This document shows, in pieces, positions 37,710 through 46,182 of a DNA stretch of 64,000 bases. The DNA comes from Burkholderiales bacterium. Lineage in GTDB: Bacteria > Pseudomonadota > Gammaproteobacteria > Burkholderiales > Eutrophovitaceae. A program made the translations under genes and the position numbers. How positions within the stretch are numbered: the stretch's first letter is position 1; the number at the start of each line of letters is the position of its first letter. The notes below the pieces were generated by a model that searched no databases, had not been told where the DNA came from, and saw nothing but the letters and a program-made list of their open reading frames with translations. The stretch is taken from contig DATMAN010000043.1 in assembly GCA_035560005.1 (NCBI GenBank), forward strand, positions 19,523 to 83,522, written 5' to 3'.

Positions 37710-38423
37710 TCAACGCCTGCGCCAGACCTCGGACTCGCCGTCCGCGCCGATCAGCACGAGCGCGTCGTCTCTCACCTGATATCTGCCCAGCGCGGTCCAT
37801 TCGCGACCACCATTAGGGCGAATCCGTAGCGCTCCCGCCGCGGTGCTCCACTGCCCGCGGCGCGCCACGCTCATCGAGCCTTCATTGGTGATATGGGCCT
37901 TCTCCGCGAACGACCCGTCGGCGTGCAGTTCCAGGACGGCGCTTGCGTGCAGAACCATGTCGCCCGCGTGGTGCAGGCGGCTGCCTTGCCAGACCCCGAT
38001 CAACCGCGGATCGCGCTGCGCCACCGTGGCATCGAGTGCAGCATCCGGCAGGGAGGGCGCCGCCGCGGCCCTCGACAACCGGACTTGCGTGCGCAATGTC
38101 TGGCCGGACACGGGCGCCATTTCTTCCAGGGTGAGGATGAGCCCGCCGTCGATCGGCCGCAGTTCGAACGTCGCCACACCGAGCGGGCTGGATGCGCCGC
38201 CGGTCACGCCGCCCGCCGTGCCTTTGCCCTTGAGCAAGACGGTGTAGCCGCCTTCGACGGTGAGACGCCCGGTGACCTCCGTGGCGGAATCATGCAGCAG
38301 CACGGTGACGGGTTTGTCGCCAACGGTTCCGCGATACGTGCCGGATACGCTCTCCGCGGCCGGGCACGCGGCCGGCGCGCCGAGCGCCAGCCCCGTCCCG
38401 AGCGCGATGAGGATCCGCTTCAC
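37710..38423 (-). CDS. Putative exported beta-rich protein of unknown function
   Basis: This 237-residue protein starts with GTG, overlapping the stop of the FAD dehydrogenase gene by four bases (GTGA), so it is translationally coupled to it. A signal peptide runs to about ACPAAES. The rest is rich in short beta strands in two parts (SGTYRGTVGDKPVTVLL and LIGVWQGSRLHHAGDMVLH), each reminiscent of lipocalin-like domains. No catalytic motif is seen. Coupling to a membrane-linked hydroxyacid dehydrogenase is suggestive but does not define a role. Confidence 0.65.
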   Translation of the reverse strand: MKRILIALGTGLALGAPAACPAAESVSGTYRGTVGDKPVTVLLHDSATEVTGRLTVEGGYTVLLKGKGTAGGVTGGASSPLGVATFELRPIDGGLILTLEEMAPVSGQTLRTQVRLSRAAAAPSLPDAALDATVAQRDPRLIGVWQGSRLHHAGDMVLHASAVLELHADGSFAEKAHITNEGSMSVARRGQWSTAAGALRIRPNGGREWTALGRYQVRDDALVLIGADGESEVWRRR

Positions 38424-39805
38424 AACGTGAAGATCTTCCCCGGGTTGAGGATGTTGTCCGGGTCCAGCGCCTTCTTGATCTGGCGCATGACGGCGACCGC
38501 TTCGCCGTGCTCGGCGATCAGGAATTTCATCTTGCCCAGTCCGATGCCATGCTCGCCGGTGCAGGTGCCATCCATCGCCAAGGCGCGCATCACCAGCCGT
38601 TCGTTCAGTCGCTCGGCCTCGGCGATCTCCGCGGGGTTGTTGCGGTCGATCAGGAAGCCGAGGTGGAAATTGCCGTCGCCGACGTGACCGACCAGCGGCG
38701 CTGTGAGGAAACTCTGCTTCAGGTCCTTTTTGGTCTCGAGGATGCACTCCGCGAGCCGCGAGATGGGCACGCACACGTCGGTCGCCCAGATCTCGCAGCC
38801 CGGGCGCAGCGCCTTGTTGGCGTAGGTGACATCATGGCGCGCGGTCCACAGTTTGCTGCGCTCCTCCGGCTTGACGGCCCACTTGAACTCGGCCCCGCCG
38901 TTCTCGCTGGCGATCGCCTGTACCATCTGCGCCTGCTCCTTCACGCCGGCTTCGGTGCCGTGGAATTCCAGGAACAGCGTGTCCTTGACCGGATAGCTGA
39001 GCCTCGAGAACCTGTTCACCGAGTCCATCTGCACGTCGTCCAGCAGCTCGATGCGCGCCACCGGGATGCCGAGCTGGATGGTCTGGATCACGGTGTCGAC
39101 GGCGCCTTTGATGCTGTCGAAGGAGCACACCGCTGCGGCCATCGCTTCCGGGATGCCGTACAGGCGCAGCGTGACCTCGGTGATGATGCCCAGCGTACCC
39201 TCCGAACCGACGAAGAGCCGGGTGAGGTCGTAGCCCGCCGCCGACTTGCGCGCGCGGCGCGAAGTGCGAATGACGCGCCCGTCGGCCAGCACCACTGTGA
39301 GTCCCAGCACATTCTCACGCATGGTGCCGTAACGCACGGCGTTGGTCCCGGAGGCGCGTGTGGCGGCCATGCCGCCCAGGGAGGCATCGGCGCCCGGATC
39401 GATCGGAAAGAACAATCCCTGGTCGCGAATGTAGTCGTTCAACTGCTTGCGGGTCACGCGCGCCTGCACCGTGGCATCCAGGTCCTCCGCGCTCACGCGC
39501 AGGATGCGGTTCATGTTCATCAGGTCCAGCACTACGCCACCCTGGTGGGGAATGACGTTGCCCTCGAGCGAGGTCCCGGTTCCGTAGGCAATCACCGGCG
39601 TCCGGTGACGCGCACAGAGCTGCACGACCTGTGCGACCTCCTCGGTCGTGTCGGGAAACACGACGGCGTCGGGCCGGTGCGGGTGATGCCAGGATTCGTC
39701 CTTGCTGTGGTGGTCGCGGATTCCGGGACTGGTGGACAGGCGATCGCCGAACAGGGCCTTCAGCGCCTCGATCGCTGACTGCACGTGGGTGGCGGCAAGG
39801 GTCAT
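38420..39805 (-). CDS. FAD-linked D-2-hydroxyacid dehydrogenase (Dld/GlcD type)
   Basis: This 461-residue flavoprotein oxidises a D-2-hydroxyacid, most often D-lactate or glycolate, and feeds electrons to the respiratory chain. The PCMH-type FAD domain has YGTGTSLEGNV near residues 75-85 and DPGADASLGGMAATRASG near 136-153. The C-terminal cap has GHVGDGNFH near 366-374 and the GTCTGEHGIGLGK segment near 407-419, typical of cytochrome-type D-lactate dehydrogenases. It lacks the extra Fe-S domain of fused forms. A mandelate racemase-like gene lies upstream on the same strand after 289 bases, so a D-mandelate-like substrate is possible. Confidence 0.9.
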   Translation of the reverse strand: MTLAATHVQSAIEALKALFGDRLSTSPGIRDHHSKDESWHHPHRPDAVVFPDTTEEVAQVVQLCARHRTPVIAYGTGTSLEGNVIPHQGGVVLDLMNMNRILRVSAEDLDATVQARVTRKQLNDYIRDQGLFFPIDPGADASLGGMAATRASGTNAVRYGTMRENVLGLTVVLADGRVIRTSRRARKSAAGYDLTRLFVGSEGTLGIITEVTLRLYGIPEAMAAAVCSFDSIKGAVDTVIQTIQLGIPVARIELLDDVQMDSVNRFSRLSYPVKDTLFLEFHGTEAGVKEQAQMVQAIASENGGAEFKWAVKPEERSKLWTARHDVTYANKALRPGCEIWATDVCVPISRLAECILETKKDLKQSFLTAPLVGHVGDGNFHLGFLIDRNNPAEIAEAERLNERLVMRALAMDGTCTGEHGIGLGKMKFLIAEHGEAVAVMRQIKKALDPDNILNPGKIFTL

Positions 39806-40094
39806 GTCGGGCCTCGTGATGATGCGCGGCGACGCCGGGGCGTCGAGCGGGGTGATTCGAAGGAAGACATCTTAGCGGAAACGGTAGTCCTGGCGCCCTC
39901 CCGGCCACCGGTAGCGACGGCAACGCCCATCCGCCAAGTTTCGAATCGATCTGGCCCGCAGCCTGCCGACATTCGGGTCAAGCAAACCGCCGTTTACAGC
40001 AAAATCACCAGGGGCATCTGGAGATACGGGTCGGAATGCATCGCGGTTCTCGGCCCGTGCCGGTTCGTTACCGGGTTCCTGCAGGCAGTCGGAC

Positions 40095-41183
40095 TCACGG
40101 TGCTGCATACTTCTTCACCGCCTGCTCGTCCCACACCACGCCGCTGCCCGGCCGATCGGGGATGAGTACGTGACCGTTCTTCACTTGGAACGGTTCGGCG
40201 AGAAGCGCGTTGGCCCAGTCCATGTATTCGAGCCAGTGGCAGGTCGGCGTGACGGCGAGCAGGTGCGCGCTGTATTCCGGGAACAGATGGCTGGACATGT
40301 CCAGTCCGTGCGCCTGCGCCAGCGCTGCGGCGCGCAGCCAACCGCTCACTCCGCCGATGCGCTGGACGTCGGGCATGTAGAACTCCGCGGCCTTGGCCTC
40401 GATCGCTTTCTGCATCTCGAAAGTGTTGGGCAGGTTCTCGCCGATCTGGATGGGCGTCTTGACTTCCGAGGCGATGCGAGCGCAGCCTGCATAATCGTCC
40501 TGCCGCACGGGCTCCTCGATCCAGTACAGGCCCTCGTCGTCGAGCGCACGACCGCGGCGGATCGCTTCGTTGACGGTGAGGCGCTGGTTGAAGTCGGTCA
40601 TCAGCGCGACTTCGTCGCCGATGCGCCGCTTGACGTTGCGCACGGCGGCGAGATCCTGCTTGAAATCGTCGCGCCCGATGCGCAGTTTCACCGCGCCGAA
40701 GCCGCCTTCGGCCAGCAGTTGCTCAGCCTCGTCGGCGAGCAGTGCGGGATCCTTGATCCACAGCCCGCAACTGTTATAAGCGCGTACCGGGCGGATTTCC
40801 CCGCCCAGGAGGACGACCAGCGGCACGCCTTGCGCCTGGGCGAGCGCGTCCCATGCCACCATGTCGATGCCCGACAGCGCCAGCCCCACGGTGCCGTCGG
40901 TGCCGAACAGCGTGAGCCGCGCGCGCAGCTTGGCGTCGAGCGCGACCGGCGCCACCGCGTCGCCCTTGATCAGTCCGGCCAAGCCCTCCAGCGTCGATAC
41001 CAGCGGCTTGAGCAGGTAGTCGTGGAAGGCGAAGAGATACGCACGCCCGGTGATGCCTTCCGCGGTCTCCAGGTCGACGAGCGCCAGCGGCGCAGTGGGG
41101 ATCTCGCCGCTTGCCGAGCGCAGCGGGCGCTTGAGCGGCGCCATCACCGGTCTTACCCGGATGTTCCTGATCGTCAGCTTCAC
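40095..41183 (-). CDS. Mandelate racemase-like enolase-superfamily protein
   Basis: This 362-residue enzyme belongs to the mandelate racemase branch. Compared from memory with Pseudomonas putida mandelate racemase, the catalytic residues line up at a constant offset of two: K166, D197, E223, E249, D272, H299 and E319. The one change is R168 in place of the second Lys of KxK (AVKLRIG). SSHLFPEYSAHLLA and HWLE are also as in the racemase. The GTG at 41183 has GAGGAG six bases upstream, so a longer reading is rejected. It follows a PanE-like gene by 28 bases on the same strand. Confidence 0.88.
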   Translation of the reverse strand: MKLTIRNIRVRPVMAPLKRPLRSASGEIPTAPLALVDLETAEGITGRAYLFAFHDYLLKPLVSTLEGLAGLIKGDAVAPVALDAKLRARLTLFGTDGTVGLALSGIDMVAWDALAQAQGVPLVVLLGGEIRPVRAYNSCGLWIKDPALLADEAEQLLAEGGFGAVKLRIGRDDFKQDLAAVRNVKRRIGDEVALMTDFNQRLTVNEAIRRGRALDDEGLYWIEEPVRQDDYAGCARIASEVKTPIQIGENLPNTFEMQKAIEAKAAEFYMPDVQRIGGVSGWLRAAALAQAHGLDMSSHLFPEYSAHLLAVTPTCHWLEYMDWANALLAEPFQVKNGHVLIPDRPGSGVVWDEQAVKKYAAP

Positions 41184-41211
41184 TTGTAGCTCCTCGAGAG
41201 AATCGTTTGAA

Positions 41212-42147
41212 TCAGATCTGCGCCAGCGGATGACGACCGTCGGCGTGCAGCTTGAGCGCGGCATGGACGAACTGGTTGGCCGGCGTCGGAGTTCCGAGCT
41301 CCGCGCCGAGTTTCGCCACGGTGCCGGAGAGCCACGGCAGCTCCAGGCGGTTGCCGCGCCGCAGGTCTCCGCACATGGAGGCCACCATTCCCGGCGGGTA
41401 GGAATCGATCTTCGAGAGCTGGTCCTCCACGATGTTGACGGGAAAACGGATGCCCTTGGCCTGTCCGACCGCTACCACTTCCTTCATCACCTGGATGAGC
41501 AGCGCGCGCGTGTCCGGGTCTTCCCGGATCGGCCCGATCGGCAAGCGCATGAGCGTGGTTACGGCCGACATCGTCACCAGCCGCACGAATTTTTCCCAGA
41601 TCGCCAACTGGATGTCCGGGACGATATCGGCGCTGATATTCGCTTTCCGGCACGCCGCCAGCAACGCTTCGGCCCGTGCCGAGCGCCTGCCGTCCAGCTC
41701 GCCGAAAAACAGATTGGCCATGTAGCCGTTGTGGCGGATCACGCCCGGCTCCTCGATGAGCGCGGCGATGTTGGCCACTCCGCCCATCACGTGCTCCCGG
41801 CCCACCACCGGAATCAGCGTGTCGACGGCGACTACGCCGTTCTGGAACGACACCACCGCGGTCTCCGGGCCGAGCAGCGCCTTGGCCGAGCGTGCCGCCT
41901 CCCCGGTGGACCAGAGCTTGACGGCGATCATCACGACGTCCACGGGGCCGATCGAGGAGGGATCGTCGGTGCAGCGCACGTCCTTAAGATGCAGGTCGCC
42001 GAGCGCGGAGAGCACCTTCAAGCCGCGTTGCTTCATCGCCATCAGGTGCGGCCCGCGCGCGACGAAGGTGACTTCCGTACCGGCGGCGGCGAGACGGCCG
42101 CCGAAATACCCGCCGACGCCACCGCTGCCGATCACCGCGATTCTCAT
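41212..42147 (-). CDS. 2-dehydropantoate 2-reductase family protein (PanE/ApbA)
   Basis: This 311-residue NADPH-dependent reductase has the N-terminal loop GSGGVGGYFGG (residues 8-18) and the conserved VVSFQNGV near 98-105, with the central helix containing EKFVRLV near 186. Family members reduce ketopantoate for pantothenate synthesis, but many paralogues in degradative clusters act on other 2-oxoacids. It is probably co-transcribed with the mandelate racemase-like gene that follows, and no other pantothenate gene is near, so a catabolic role is plausible. Confidence 0.85.
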   Translation of the reverse strand: MRIAVIGSGGVGGYFGGRLAAAGTEVTFVARGPHLMAMKQRGLKVLSALGDLHLKDVRCTDDPSSIGPVDVVMIAVKLWSTGEAARSAKALLGPETAVVSFQNGVVAVDTLIPVVGREHVMGGVANIAALIEEPGVIRHNGYMANLFFGELDGRRSARAEALLAACRKANISADIVPDIQLAIWEKFVRLVTMSAVTTLMRLPIGPIREDPDTRALLIQVMKEVVAVGQAKGIRFPVNIVEDQLSKIDSYPPGMVASMCGDLRRGNRLELPWLSGTVAKLGAELGTPTPANQFVHAALKLHADGRHPLAQI

Positions 42148-42242
42148 TGCGTTGCGCTCCGTTCGTGAAACCGAGGCGCAATTCTACCCGCCCGCAGCGG
42201 CGGGCCGGTCTTCGCACCGCTCGGACGGATCCGGTCGGTCGC

Positions 42243-42731
42243 TCAGCGAACGCGGCGCGCGCCCTCCCGCGCGTGAGCGGCTGGACTGTGGTTCGGTCGC
42301 GAGCAATCGGCGCACAGTCCGCGCACCGACAGCTCCATCTGCCTGGCCCGGTATCCAGGCGGAAGCCTCGGGCGCCGCTGCGGCGCGGCGCCCGGCAGGA
42401 CGATCGTCTGGCTGCAGCACGTGCAAGTGAAATGCGCGCTGCTGGCGGCAGTGCGTCCTTCCGTGAGCGCGATGAAGCGCCAGATGCGATCCGATTCGGT
42501 AATGCGGCGTGCCAGCCCCACCTGCGTCAGCCAGTCGAGCACCCGATACACCGTGACCCGATCGACCGAGAGGTTCTTTCCGAGCTGGTCCTCGACTTCG
42601 TTGTGCGTGAGCGCGGATCCGGCATTCAGCAGCAGGGTCAGAATCTGCACGCGCGCGGTGGTGACCCTGTGACCGGTCTTGCGGATGAGCGCTTCTGCAA
42701 CGGCTGGCGTTGCAGTGCGACCCCTTTTCAT
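42243..42731 (-). CDS. Fur-family metal-dependent regulator
   Basis: This 162-residue regulator has the Fur winged helix (GHRVTTARVQILTLLLNAG near 20-38; DRVTVYRVLDWL near 57-68) and two CxxC pairs, C103/C106 and C140/C143, the structural zinc site of the family. The His-rich stretch usual before the first pair is missing, so the sensing site differs from classical Fur; Zur- or PerR-like sensing cannot be decided. The ATG at 42731 has GGAGG seven bases upstream and a perfect TATAAT 23 bases upstream. It diverges from the aminotransferase gene. Confidence 0.88.
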   Translation of the reverse strand: MKRGRTATPAVAEALIRKTGHRVTTARVQILTLLLNAGSALTHNEVEDQLGKNLSVDRVTVYRVLDWLTQVGLARRITESDRIWRFIALTEGRTAASSAHFTCTCCSQTIVLPGAAPQRRPRLPPGYRARQMELSVRGLCADCSRPNHSPAAHAREGARRVR

Positions 42732-42753
42732 GATGTACCTCCCCCCGCCTTGG

Positions 42754-42784
42754 ATTATAGACAGTGGCGCCGGAAAATCAGCAA
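42754..42784 (-). promoter_or_regulatory. Promoter of the Fur-family gene
   Basis: On the minus strand a perfect TATAAT (42754-42759) lies 23 bases upstream of the ATG, with TTGCTG (42779-42784) as a -35 at a rather long 19-base spacing. Confidence 0.5.
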
Positions 42785-42886
42785 CACCTGTCCGTCCGGC
42801 CCGGACCATGACTGCGCGCCGGCGGCATCCGGACACCGGCCTTCGGCGGGCGCAAGTCGTGAAGAAGCTAGAATCCGCTGGCGCCC

Positions 42887-44113
42887 ATGGCCGAGCACCT
42901 GGAACTCCCCCCGATGAACCGATCTGCAACAGCAGTGAATTCTCAACCGCAGCGCCTGCGCCTCGCGGCCCGGATGGCGGAAATCGAACCATTTCACGTA
43001 GTGGTATTGATCACTCGCGCCAAGCGGCTCGAGGCGCAGGGCCGCAGCATCGTCAACATGGTGATCGGTGAGCCCGACTTTCCCACCCCTCAGCCGATCG
43101 TTGACGCCGGCATCGCAGCATTGCGCGAAAACCAGATCCGCTATACGCCCTCGCTCGGGACTTGGTCTTTGCGCGAGACTTTGTCTAATTGGTATCGCGG
43201 CCGCTACGGCGTGGACGTGCCTGCAACACGCATCGGCGTGACGAGCGGATCGTCGGGAGCGCTGCTGCTGACCATGGGCGTGCTGCTCTCGCCCGGTGAC
43301 GAAGTGCTCATGGCCGATCCCGGCTACCCGTGCAATCGCCACTTCGTGCGGGCCATGGAAGGCCATGCGGTGGGCGTGCCGGTCGGTCCCGAGACCGGAT
43401 ATCAGCTCACCGCGGAACTGGTCGACCGCTACTGGACTCCCCGCACCGTGGCGGTCATGGTGGCTTCACCCTCGAATCCCACCGGTACCCTCGTCGAGCT
43501 CCCGGAGCTGGCGCGCATCGCGGAAGTCACGCGTCACAGGGGCGGCCGGCTCATCGTCGACGAGATCTATCACGGCCTGACCTATGGCTGCGAGGCGCAA
43601 AGCGTGCTGCAGGTCGCGGACGACGCGTTTGTCATCAACAGTTTTTCGAAGTATTTCTGCATGACCGGCTGGCGTCTGGGGTGGATGGTGGCGCCGGCGG
43701 ACTACGTCGATGCCATCGAGAAGCTGGCGCAGAACCTCTACATCTCCAACTCCGACATCGCCCAGCAGGCGGCGATGGCTGCCTTTGCGCCCGAGACGCT
43801 GAAAGTCGTGGAAGGCAACCGCGCCAGATTCCAGGCGCAACGCGACTATCTGCTGCCGGAGCTGCGGCGGCTCGGGTTCGACATTCCGGTCGAGCCCCGG
43901 GGCGCCTTCTACATCTACGCCAATTGCAGCCGGCTCACTTCCGACAGCTACGGTTTCTGTCTCGACGTGCTGGAGAAGGCGGGGGTGGCGATCGCGCCGG
44001 GAATCGACTTCGGCAGCCATCGTGCGAACGAGCACGTGCGCTTTTCCTATCCCAAACCGATTCCTGTGCTCGCCGAAGGCGTCCGGCGCCTCGGCCAGTA
44101 TCTCGGCAGATAA
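42887..44113 (+). CDS. Class I/II PLP-dependent aminotransferase
   Basis: This protein of up to 408 residues is an aspartate/aromatic-type fold-I aminotransferase. The N-terminal arm has IGEPDFPTP near residues 61-69, the cofactor-contacting SNPTGT near 198-203, DEIYHGL near 225-231, and the PLP lysine in SFSKYFCMTGWRLGW near 248-262. A conserved Arg near the C terminus (HVRFSYPKP) should bind the substrate carboxylate. An alternative start at 42914 would drop nine residues. The amino donor and acceptor are unknown, and it stands alone, divergent from the Fur-family gene. Confidence 0.9.
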   Translation: MAEHLELPPMNRSATAVNSQPQRLRLAARMAEIEPFHVVVLITRAKRLEAQGRSIVNMVIGEPDFPTPQPIVDAGIAALRENQIRYTPSLGTWSLRETLSNWYRGRYGVDVPATRIGVTSGSSGALLLTMGVLLSPGDEVLMADPGYPCNRHFVRAMEGHAVGVPVGPETGYQLTAELVDRYWTPRTVAVMVASPSNPTGTLVELPELARIAEVTRHRGGRLIVDEIYHGLTYGCEAQSVLQVADDAFVINSFSKYFCMTGWRLGWMVAPADYVDAIEKLAQNLYISNSDIAQQAAMAAFAPETLKVVEGNRARFQAQRDYLLPELRRLGFDIPVEPRGAFYIYANCSRLTSDSYGFCLDVLEKAGVAIAPGIDFGSHRANEHVRFSYPKPIPVLAEGVRRLGQYLGR

Positions 44114-44116
44114 GCC

Positions 44117-44297
44117 CTCGACGCGGAGGGCGCAAAGGACGCGGAAGAGAACAGGAAAAGAGAAAACAGCGGACTGGTGATCGGCGGCCAGACAGCGAAA
44201 TCGCTTGCGGCAAACCTGCAGCTCATGTCGTCGGTTGCACGATTTCGATCCTTCTCTTGCTTTTCCACTGCGTCCTTCGCGTCCTGCGCGTTTCCTG
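44117..44297. repeat. Imperfect inverted repeat of the GGACGCGGA family
   Basis: The left arm (44117-44166: CTCGACGCGGAGGGCGCAAA and on) and the right arm (44250-44297) are reverse complements over about 45 bases with scattered mismatches. Both contain GGACGC units. About 80 bases lie between them. The right arm ends in TGGAG, which serves as the ribosome-binding site of the hydrolase gene at 44308. Confidence 0.7.
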
Positions 44298-44307
44298 GAG
44301 AAAACGT

Positions 44308-45171
44308 ATGAGCGACTTCATGACAGGCATGCACCGGGAGACGGTGCCCGCCAACGGCCTGCGGTTCAACGTCTGGCACGCAGGGCAGGGACCGGCGGTG
44401 GTGCTGCTGCACGGCTACCCGCAAACCGGGCAGATGTGGCGCAAGCTCACGCCGGAGCTCATCAAGTACTTCAGTGTGATCGTGCCGGATCTGCGCGGCT
44501 ATGGCGACAGCGACAAGCCGCGCGACGGCTACGACAAGCGCACGATGGCCGCCGACATCGCCGGGATCATGACAGCGCTGGGCCACGCGCGTTACAGCGT
44601 GGTCGGCCACGATCGCGGAGCGCGGGTGGGACACCGCCTCGCGCTGGATCACGAAACGGCGGTCGTGCGGCTGGCGGTGCTGGACATCGTGCCCACCCAC
44701 ACCGTGTTTCGCGATACCGGCAAGGACCTCGCGGCCGCGTACTGGCATTGGTTCTTCTTTCAGGTGCCGGATCTGCCGGAGATCATGATCGCCAGCAGTG
44801 CCGAGCCCTTCCTGCGCCATCTGCTGCGCGCACTTACCTTTCGCGCAGGAGCGATCGATGAGGCGGTGTTCCAAGAGTATCTGCGCGCCTTTCTGCTGCC
44901 GGGCACGATCCGCGGCGGCCTGGAGGACTACCGTGCCGCGGCCACCGTCGATCTGGCCGACGACGAGCGCGACCTCGGGCGCAAGATCGCCTGTCCGGTG
45001 CTGGCGGTCTGGGGCGAGTACGGCAAGATGCACCGGCTCTTCGACGTGCTCGCCACCTGGCGCGAGAAGGCGCTCGACGTGCGCGGCGGCCCCTTGCCTT
45101 GCGGCCATTTCATTCCCGAGGAAGCACCGGACGAACTGCTCGCCGTGCTGCTGCCCTTCCTGCGCGGCTAG
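44308..45171 (+). CDS. Alpha/beta hydrolase, haloacetate dehalogenase-like
   Basis: This 287-residue alpha/beta hydrolase has an Asp nucleophile: GHDRGARVGHR with D102, as in fluoroacetate dehalogenases. HGYPQTGQMW near 35-44 forms the oxyanion region, the WHWFF segment near 150 corresponds to the halide-binding His-Trp pair, and the catalytic His is about H267 in CGHFIPEEAP. This combination favours a haloacetate dehalogenase or related epoxide hydrolase over an esterase. The ATG is chosen because the protein then begins close to the fold; longer readings run into the repeat. Its Shine-Dalgarno is supplied by the repeat arm. Confidence 0.87.
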   Translation: MSDFMTGMHRETVPANGLRFNVWHAGQGPAVVLLHGYPQTGQMWRKLTPELIKYFSVIVPDLRGYGDSDKPRDGYDKRTMAADIAGIMTALGHARYSVVGHDRGARVGHRLALDHETAVVRLAVLDIVPTHTVFRDTGKDLAAAYWHWFFFQVPDLPEIMIASSAEPFLRHLLRALTFRAGAIDEAVFQEYLRAFLLPGTIRGGLEDYRAAATVDLADDERDLGRKIACPVLAVWGEYGKMHRLFDVLATWREKALDVRGGPLPCGHFIPEEAPDELLAVLLPFLRG

Positions 45172-45253
45172 CGGCGCCTTCCTGTTTCTAACCGCCCGCG
45201 CCTGGCGTACGATGTTGCTCGTAGCACTTGTTCGCTGTTTCCGGAGGCGGTCC

Positions 45254-46120
45254 TTGAAGTCGCATGCATGGATGCTGGCCGCGTTGCTTGCGGCGTCCTT
45301 CCCGGCGCTCGGCGAGGAGCAGGAGGAGACTTTTGTCGACCTCGTCCCCGGCCAGGAGATGCTCGACCCCGCCCGGCTCGCCCCGCTGATCAGGCAGGGC
45401 GACGTGCGGGCCATGAACAACATCGGTCTGCTGTGGGCCAAGGGCTTCCAGGGAAAGCAAAGCTATGAGGAAGCGCTGCGCTGGTGGAAGGAGGCGGCGC
45501 GCCGCGGCTACACCGTCGCCATGAACAACGTCGGGCTCGCCTACGCCAACGGTCACGGGGTGGAGCGGGACATGCAGAAGGCCTTCGAGTGGTGGCACCA
45601 GGCGGCGTTCCTGGGCAACGCCTGGGCCATGAACGCGGTGGGCGACTGCTACGAGAAGGGCGAAGGCGTCGAGCAGGACGATCGGATGGCGATGACGTGG
45701 TACCAGAGCGCGGCCCAGTACGGGGAGGCCATGGCGATGTACAACATCGGGGCGCTCTTCGAGCACGGGAAAGGAATCCCGCGCGACTATCACGAAGCGA
45801 TTTCCTGGTACCGCAAGTCGGCGCAGAAGGGCGATGCCTCCGCCATGCGCGCCATCGGACGGTTCTACCGTCAGGGCCTGGGCGTAAACATCGACCCGCT
45901 GGAAGCGTGGGCGTGGCACAGTGTCGCGGCCGCGCGCTTCCGCGCGGAGGAAGCCGATGAGGCCGCGCTCAACCGGCGCGAGCTGGAACAACTGACCGCA
46001 CAACTGTCGGCCGAGCAGCGCACGCAGGCCCGGGTGCGCGCCGAACAGATCGATCTCGCCACCCGGCCCGCTGCCTCCGCCACTGGCGCACCGCAGCAGC
46101 CGGGAGAGCAGCGCATCTGA
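45254..46120 (+). CDS. Exported Sel1-repeat protein
   Basis: This 288-residue protein starts with TTG, with GGAGG exactly six bases upstream, followed by a clean signal peptide (MLAALLAASFPALG). An ATG at 45212 in frame lacks a ribosome-binding site, overlaps a -10-like TACGAT, and would spoil the signal. Five consecutive Sel1 repeats of about 36 residues run from roughly 55 to 235, each with AMNNIG/AMYNIG and W-x-x-x-AA signatures. A charged C-terminal helix rich in Gln and Arg follows. Sel1 proteins are periplasmic adaptors for protein-protein contacts; no partner is evident. Confidence 0.85.
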   Translation: MKSHAWMLAALLAASFPALGEEQEETFVDLVPGQEMLDPARLAPLIRQGDVRAMNNIGLLWAKGFQGKQSYEEALRWWKEAARRGYTVAMNNVGLAYANGHGVERDMQKAFEWWHQAAFLGNAWAMNAVGDCYEKGEGVEQDDRMAMTWYQSAAQYGEAMAMYNIGALFEHGKGIPRDYHEAISWYRKSAQKGDASAMRAIGRFYRQGLGVNIDPLEAWAWHSVAAARFRAEEADEAALNRRELEQLTAQLSAEQRTQARVRAEQIDLATRPAASATGAPQQPGEQRI

Positions 46121-46182
46121 AGCGTAGCCGGATGCGCGCGGCCGGCCCTCCGCGGATACGCCGCCGGAGGGCATAGGCCGGC

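Noticed and set aside
37710..38774. A 354-codon minus-strand frame suggesting a fusion of dehydrogenase tail and exported protein
   Set aside because: The upstream part is out of frame with the real dehydrogenase. A GTG start at 38423 with a clean signal peptide, overlapping the dehydrogenase stop as GTGA, explains the data.
45212..45256. ATG 45212 as the start of the Sel1 protein
   Set aside because: It overlaps a -10-like TACGAT, lacks a ribosome-binding site and puts a basic stretch ahead of the signal peptide. TTG 45254 has GGAGG six bases upstream.
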